Shown: one piece after another, positions 60,601 through 64,000 of the stretch
How positions within the stretch are numbered: position 1 is the stretch's first letter
How the letters are laid out: each line of letters begins with the position of its first letter
From: Dactylosporangium vinaceum
Lineage (GTDB): Bacteria; Actinomycetota; Actinomycetes; Mycobacteriales; Micromonosporaceae
Assembly: GCF_019904175.1 (NCBI RefSeq)
Contig: NZ_CP061913.1
Location: forward strand, 1,178,001-1,242,000
Direction of reading: 5' to 3'
Length of the DNA stretch: 64,000 bases
Program-made: the position numbers and the translations under genes
Notes under the pieces: generated by a model
The model's input: the letters and a program-made list of their open reading frames with translations, nothing else
What the model was told of the DNA's origin: nothing
Databases searched by the model: none

Positions 60601-61861
60601 TGAAGTGCTCGAACCCGCCCCGGGCCAGCGCGCCGCGCGGGTAGCCGGCGAGCCGGGAGGTCACCAGCACCCGGACCCGGGGGTAGCGGGTGGCGAACGT
60701 GGCGATCCGCTCGGCGACATCGCCGCGCCACTGCGGGTCGAGGATCTCGTCGAGCCCGTCGAGCAGGAACAGCACCGGCCGCCCGGCCTGCAGGTGCGCG
60801 AGCAGTGCTTCGCGCGGCAGCCCGAGCGAGCCTGCGGCCGCGCGCTGGTCGAGGTAGTCCAGGAAGCCGGTGCCGCCGTCGCGGGTGTAGGCGAGGTAGG
60901 AGCGCAGCTCGATCGGCACGGGGAGGTACCCGTGCAGACCGGCCAGCCGGCCTTCGGGGTCGGCTCCGGCCAGCGCCAGCGCCACGAACCTGGTCAGCGC
61001 GGTCTTGCCCGATCCGGGGTCACCGAGCACGACGATCAGCCGCCGGGCCGGGTCCTGCACGACGTCGAAGAGGCGGTGGCGGACCTTCGACTCGAACGAC
61101 TCGCGCAGCAGCACGGCCTGCTGCCGGTCCGGCGGCTCGAACTCGCCGCCGGGCCCGTCCTCGGCCTGCAGCCGCCGGCGCCAGGCCCGCGGCAGTTCCG
61201 GGGCGGCGTCCTCGCGGACCGAGGGCTCCACGAACACCGACGTGAGCCCGGCGCCGGGCTGCTCCACCGGCGGCCCCAGGCTCAGCGCATCGAGGTCGAG
61301 CCCCTCATACTGCCGGCGCAGCTGCCGCAGGTACGTGTCGCGATCCGTGTCGGAGAGCGCCCCGCCGCCCGGCCCCGGCTCCGCGGTGCGCTGCCCCGAA
61401 CGGAAGTTGGCCAGCGCCGCCGTGACCTGGCTGTCGAGCTGCTGCGGGCTGTTGAAGTAGCTGCACACGTGGCTCCGGGCCAGGTCGGTGCGCAGTGCCT
61501 CGATCCGCTCGCGGTCCTCGCCCTGGTCGACGTGCTTGACCGGCCACGCCGCGTCCTCGGCGAGCAGGAAGATGTAGCAGGGCTTGTTGTGCGCCCGGGC
61601 CTCCCGATACTCCAGCTCGGTGATCGACTGGTCGGATCCGTCGGGCCGGAACCCGTAGCGCCATGCGAAGAGCCCGATGTAGACATCGCACCGCCGCACG
61701 TCGGCCAGGCACTTCTCGAGTGGCGGCCGGCCGTCCGCGACGTACGACTCCATCGCCACGTCCTCGATCGACAACCGGCGTAGGGCGTCGTGAACCTGGG
61801 CGCGGTACTCCAGAAGATCCTTCTGTGTGGCCGAGATGTAAGCCTTGTACGACTGCTGCAT
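57587..61861 (-). CDS. DUF4062-NACHT-HEAT repeat protein, candidate NLR-like immune sensor
   Basis: The 1424-residue protein has DUF4062 at about 5-110 (K-A-Y-I-S-A-T-Q-K-D-L, C-D-V-Y-I-G-L-F-A-W-R-Y-G), a nucleotide-hydrolase-like or docking domain often fused to NACHT. NACHT at about 270-560 has Walker A G-D-P-G-S-G-K-T (280-287) and Walker B F-L-L-D-G-L-D-E (363-370). A helical region follows, and about 600 C-terminal residues read as HEAT repeats with recurrent R-x-A-A-V-x-A-L spacing. This is the architecture of bacterial NLR-like antiphage proteins: N-terminal effector or adaptor, STAND ATPase, repeat sensor. ATG 61861 has GGGAG about 10 bases upstream. It is monocistronic and converges on the conflict operon. 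Confidence 0.85.
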   Translation of the reverse strand: MQQSYKAYISATQKDLLEYRAQVHDALRRLSIEDVAMESYVADGRPPLEKCLADVRRCDVYIGLFAWRYGFRPDGSDQSITELEYREARAHNKPCYIFLLAEDAAWPVKHVDQGEDRERIEALRTDLARSHVCSYFNSPQQLDSQVTAALANFRSGQRTAEPGPGGGALSDTDRDTYLRQLRRQYEGLDLDALSLGPPVEQPGAGLTSVFVEPSVREDAAPELPRAWRRRLQAEDGPGGEFEPPDRQQAVLLRESFESKVRHRLFDVVQDPARRLIVVLGDPGSGKTALTRFVALALAGADPEGRLAGLHGYLPVPIELRSYLAYTRDGGTGFLDYLDQRAAAGSLGLPREALLAHLQAGRPVLFLLDGLDEILDPQWRGDVAERIATFATRYPRVRVLVTSRLAGYPRGALARGGFEHFTLDDLDDGQIDAFLRAWHGPVSGPVGDPAAPTAEQRRAQLREAIAGSAALRELAGNPLLLTILSVTARTQELPRERWTLYDHAANVLIRHWDVGRRLREHHTGAEVLDEYNTKALLQRVALFMQSGPVGLGGNYIARAELLTLVEDFLVEQYEHPRGQASAMAGTIIDQLRERTFILSRYGPSAYGFEHRAFLEFFCAQAIVERFERGDEPYRYPKLQQLFRDRWADPSWREVLRLIVGRLPASQAGNLIQMLAVELNRPWPAGAFRQPPWNLVLAAQCVAEVPHPRLIASAARAVLREVILLIEHGVTVEDRAAVDLVEAEILPPVRVLGERWPGREEFAHWYRRRGIRVSWSGSAFATRLAALLASPHEGLEGLLDAELGTITDRRARHALVAGLAEVAAIPAAADRPAEANRRAHCGALLAARAENDQHGAVRLAALEALVAGFGDEPRTLARLAAAVAEDPFPELRLMAVRTLGDRPEREAVFQLLVGRAKHDPQERVRRAAVEVLGRRFAGRPELTDLLIDRVRADSDAGVMEAAAGALIAGFGATAEVRRLLLARLDAEPAMSAPPRSAMEDGVRRGVLRLLTRCCDPATARELLRAALAKDGDRDAGARGVALAELLRLEPEGAGLRELLADRAVADSDGGIRLTALRALDERFGPERDRLARAATEDTDAGVREYALARLAEQFPDPDTARLLATRAEADEAARPRLAATRLLAEHFTGTVQSRDLIIRQAAGETDTVVRLAAVRALIRSVADPAVQTQLFLRVEKDGEPQIVREAAEALADWRDYAGRVCDRLAARAQEDDYAGVRLAAIETLVSRQPFSEIADLLWDRAEHDPDPAVFRTAAETLAAGPDATGALAALLRHRAGPPAEPAIRREACELLGRRFGADPAARALLVQRARDDEEVEVRRAAVAALDEGGARRPEARALLIDLVDDPDWSVRRTAVHALGRYHGADEDVRALFIQRARTAGDADTRHLLAQALTWLPQADPADLPDA

Positions 61862-61951
61862 TGCCGCACGCTCCCGGAGTTGGGCGAGACTCCGCACCTA
61901 ACGGTAACAACGACCGGCTCGGACGAACCGGCACACACACGCGCAGATGTC

Positions 61952-61963
61952 GATCAATTGATC
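61952..61963. promoter_or_regulatory. 12-bp perfect palindrome in the divergent promoter region
   Basis: GATCAATTGATC lies midway in the 203-base spacer between the NACHT gene (leftward) and the SCO2521-like gene (rightward). Its AT-rich core stands out against the local GC content. It may be an operator shared by both directions. Confidence 0.4.
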
Positions 61964-62064
61964 CGGCGGCACGGCGTTGTGCGCATTCGGACCCTCGAAC
62001 AACCCTCGATCCGGCCGCCGATGGCGCGGGCCATGAGGCACCATTGATCGATGGGGGTGACTAC

Positions 62065-63033
62065 ATGTTGATCGGGGAGATCCACACGGGCTTGGTGCAG
62101 CATTCCACGGCGCTGAGCCTGCCGGAGATGGTGCAGCTGCTGCAGCTCCGGGAGGGGGCACACGTCGCGACCTCGGTCCGGCCGACGTCGTATGCGGCCT
62201 CGGCCGAGATTCCGGACGGCGTCGACTGCATGCTGCCCAGCGCGGCGCACCGGCGGGTCCGGGCCGTCGGCACCATGCTGTCGCGGGCGTCGATCATCGG
62301 CGGGCGGGTGATCCAGGCGTCGGCCGCGGCATCGGTGGAGACCAGCGCGGCCGGTCGGCGCCTGGCCTGGCCGCACTACATCGCCCGGGCCGGGCGGCTC
62401 GAGGTGATCGGCAAGTGGGACCCGGCCGACATGGTCGACGGCTTCCTGCGGCCGCGGCCGGGCGCGGCGGCGGAGGAGGAGCGGCTGGAGCCGGGCGGTA
62501 TCGCGACGCGGCTCATCGACCGGGTCCAGATGGCCGAGGCCCTGGACCGGTCGCCTCCGCTGCGCGCGGCCCGCACGCATCTGCGCTGGGCCGTTCATAT
62601 CGACGAGGCCCGGGCCGACGACGGTCTGCTGACATTCACAGTGGACGCTGACGGACAGCGCAGCCTCGAGATGGTCCTGGGGTCGCAGGACGCCGCGGAG
62701 GCCGAGGGGCTGTGCCGCGACCTGGCCCTGCACGACTGGCTGCTGACGACGGTGAACGCGGCCCTCGACGCGGCCCACACGGCCCCGCCCGGCGCGGTGC
62801 CGCGGGCCGCGCGGCTCGGGCCGGTGGTGGAGCACCTGTCGCGCCTGTGGACGCCCGGCGCACGGGTGGCGCCGGCCATGCTGACGGCCTGGGAGCAGCT
62901 CGAGCGGCGCCCCGGATTCACCCGGCAGTGGCAGTCGTCAATAGCCGCGGCCCGGGACCTGCTCGCCGTGGCGACGTTCGAGCTGCTGCATACTGCTCGG
63001 CCGGCCGGTGCTCAGTCGTTGACGAAGACGTAG
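62065..63033 (+). CDS. SCO2521-family-like protein, function unknown
   Basis: The 322-residue protein begins M-L-I-G-E-I-H-T-G-L-V-Q-H-S. It has G-V-D-C-M-L-P-S and R-A-V-G-T-M-L-S-R-A-S-I-I-G-G-R segments that I recognise, with moderate certainty, from the conserved Streptomyces SCO2521 family. That family sits in a cluster with SCO2522-SCO2525 (including a variant P-loop protein and a methyltransferase). No catalytic motif is seen. ATG 62065 follows GGGGG; the long open frame upstream is a shadow. Its end overlaps the next, convergent gene by 22 bases. Confidence 0.6.
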   Translation: MLIGEIHTGLVQHSTALSLPEMVQLLQLREGAHVATSVRPTSYAASAEIPDGVDCMLPSAAHRRVRAVGTMLSRASIIGGRVIQASAAASVETSAAGRRLAWPHYIARAGRLEVIGKWDPADMVDGFLRPRPGAAAEEERLEPGGIATRLIDRVQMAEALDRSPPLRAARTHLRWAVHIDEARADDGLLTFTVDADGQRSLEMVLGSQDAAEAEGLCRDLALHDWLLTTVNAALDAAHTAPPGAVPRAARLGPVVEHLSRLWTPGARVAPAMLTAWEQLERRPGFTRQWQSSIAAARDLLAVATFELLHTARPAGAQSLTKT

Positions 63034-63983
63034 CCCATGCGCTTGATCAGCTGCTCGGGGACCGGCACGCCCTCGTGCCGGCTGCGCGCCGCGAGCTCGT
63101 CGAGGACGGCCGGGTCGGGCGAGACCTGACTCAGGATCGTGCGGACCGCGGCCACCTCGACGGAGAGGAAGTGCTCGCGCAGGACGGTGTTGGTGCGGTA
63201 CGCCGCGAAGGGCCACGCCCGCTCGTTGAGCTGGAGCACCCCGGGCAGGTGCTCCCACTCCTCGGGCCAGTCCTCGTCGCGGTCCTGGCCGCGCGGCCGG
63301 ACCGCCGGCTCGCCGTTGTGGCGCAGCAGGCCCAGGCGCAGCAGCTGCCAGACCGAGGCCAGGAAGGCGCAGGAGTAGACCTTCGACCCGTGCTGGTCGC
63401 GGGACCACAGCTCCACGTCCACGAAGATCGAGTGCCCGGTCGGATTGTTTTCGCGGGGTGCCTCCCAGGAGGATGGCTCGTGCATGGCCGGTGCGACGCT
63501 CCCCGGCGTGCGCTGGCCGTTGCACAGCCACCCGGCCTCCACCACCGGCGGCCGGCCGCCCGTCGTGGCCGGTGGGGGATCGGACACCAGGTAGGACAGC
63601 ACGAGCTCGGCCAGCGGGATTCCGTCGGCCACCGCGCAGTTCGACTCGCGGGCCAGGTAGTCGATCGTCAGGCCGTTGTCAGCGGCGGCCTTCTGCAGCC
63701 GCTCGATCGTCTCGCGCGGGCCGGGCATGCCGGGCAGGTGGTCGTTGATGAGGAAGCAGGTGCTGATCCGGGGCCGGACCCCCTTGGGCAGCCGGGCCTC
63801 GCACGCCGCCCGGGCCTGGTGGACCCAGGGGGCCACCTGCGCGAGGTGCTCCTCGACCCGGTTGCCGCGGCCCCGGAAGTCCTCCGCGTAGAGATGCCCG
63901 ACCTCGATCGAGACATGGGACAGCGGCAGCGATACGGTCCGCGGCCGGCGGTCCGGTTCGCGGTACTCCACGTTCGTGATCAT
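63012..63983 (-). CDS. SCO2522-family-like protein, function unknown
   Basis: The 323-residue protein has V-S-L-P-L-S-H-V-S-I-E-V-G-H-L-Y near the N-terminus and an I-S-T-C-F-L-I-N-D segment, resembling the Streptomyces SCO2522 family, usually found beside SCO2521. No enzyme signature is visible. ATG 63983 has GGGAGG 7 bases upstream, at 63991-63996 on the opposite strand. Finding both family members, here convergent rather than co-directional, suggests that the rest of this conserved set lies beyond position 64000. Confidence 0.58.
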   Translation of the reverse strand: MITNVEYREPDRRPRTVSLPLSHVSIEVGHLYAEDFRGRGNRVEEHLAQVAPWVHQARAACEARLPKGVRPRISTCFLINDHLPGMPGPRETIERLQKAAADNGLTIDYLARESNCAVADGIPLAELVLSYLVSDPPPATTGGRPPVVEAGWLCNGQRTPGSVAPAMHEPSSWEAPRENNPTGHSIFVDVELWSRDQHGSKVYSCAFLASVWQLLRLGLLRHNGEPAVRPRGQDRDEDWPEEWEHLPGVLQLNERAWPFAAYRTNTVLREHFLSVEVAAVRTILSQVSPDPAVLDELAARSRHEGVPVPEQLIKRMGYVFVND

Positions 63984-64000
63984 CGGAGCACCTCCCAGGC

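Noticed and set aside
57650..61783. A 1377-codon open frame on the + strand, antisense to the NACHT gene
   Set aside because: It is a by-product of GC bias at third positions. Its translation is Gly/Pro/Arg/Gln-rich without domains, whereas the opposite strand encodes recognisable DUF4062, NACHT and HEAT segments.
1..64000. CRISPR arrays, insertion sequences and long direct repeats
   Set aside because: No regularly spaced repeats, cas genes, transposase motifs or terminal inverted repeats were seen on reading through both strands.

Overview
The DNA is very GC-rich, with strong GC bias at third codon positions, GTG/TTG starts, many ATGA/GTGA stop-start overlaps and a CCA-less initiator tRNA. 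It is the chromosome of a filamentous actinobacterium; the gene families fit Micromonosporaceae (Micromonospora, Dactylosporangium, Actinoplanes), but that placement is inference. The window has four blocks.

Block 1 (1-20458) is an aminoglycoside (aminocyclitol pseudodisaccharide) biosynthetic cluster. A tightly overlapping leftward operon (13245 down to position 1) encodes an FAD amine/amino-acid oxidase-type enzyme, a cobalamin radical SAM methylase, a class III aminotransferase, an APH(3')-type kinase, a PIG-L/LmbE deacetylase, a radical SAM/SPASM enzyme, a TylF-type O-methyltransferase, a zinc dehydrogenase, a DegT-type aminotransferase close to inosose aminotransferases, a GT4 glycosyltransferase and an FAD-like oxidoreductase. 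A rightward group (14030-17450) gives an AhpD-like protein, an inositol 2-dehydrogenase, a methyltransferase and an inositol monophosphatase. A second radical SAM enzyme and a resistance gene follow. Inositol phosphatase plus inositol dehydrogenase plus inosose aminotransferase point to a scyllo-inosamine route from myo-inositol. Kinase plus cobalamin radical SAM plus class III aminotransferase fit a 3',4'-dideoxy, 6'-C-methyl, 6'-amino sugar. Together this resembles the fortimicin/astromicin/dactimicin group. The most striking gene is 18911-20458: one frame joining an Arm/Sgm/FmrO-type 16S rRNA (m7G1405) resistance methylase to a complete-looking RsmI-type (Cm1402) methylase core.

Block 2 (20443-22385) is housekeeping: queD-queE-queC for preQ0, then initiator tRNA-Met with a promoter and a terminator.

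Block 3 (22491-44897) is a surface-polysaccharide locus. It holds two multi-span glycosyltransferases, an AT-richer acyltransferase, a Wzz/Wzy/Wzx set, a WbaP-like initiating sugar-phosphate transferase, seven cytosolic glycosyltransferases, two convergent paralogous secreted proteins of unknown function and a polyprenol-phosphate mannose synthase.

Block 4 (45200-63983) looks like a conflict/defence and signalling island. A nine-gene rightward operon encodes a TIR protein, a STAND-like P-loop NTPase, an SPFH-vWA fusion, a second SPFH-like protein, a DUF4407-like membrane protein, a TerY-like vWA protein, a PP2C phosphatase, a divergent membrane-anchored kinase and an FHA/degenerate-ABC membrane protein. 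This is a vWA-phosphatase-kinase triad, as in TerY-P, wired to a TIR/NTPase pair and a membrane scaffold. It converges on a 1424-residue DUF4062-NACHT-HEAT protein, followed by two genes resembling the Streptomyces SCO2521/SCO2522 families.
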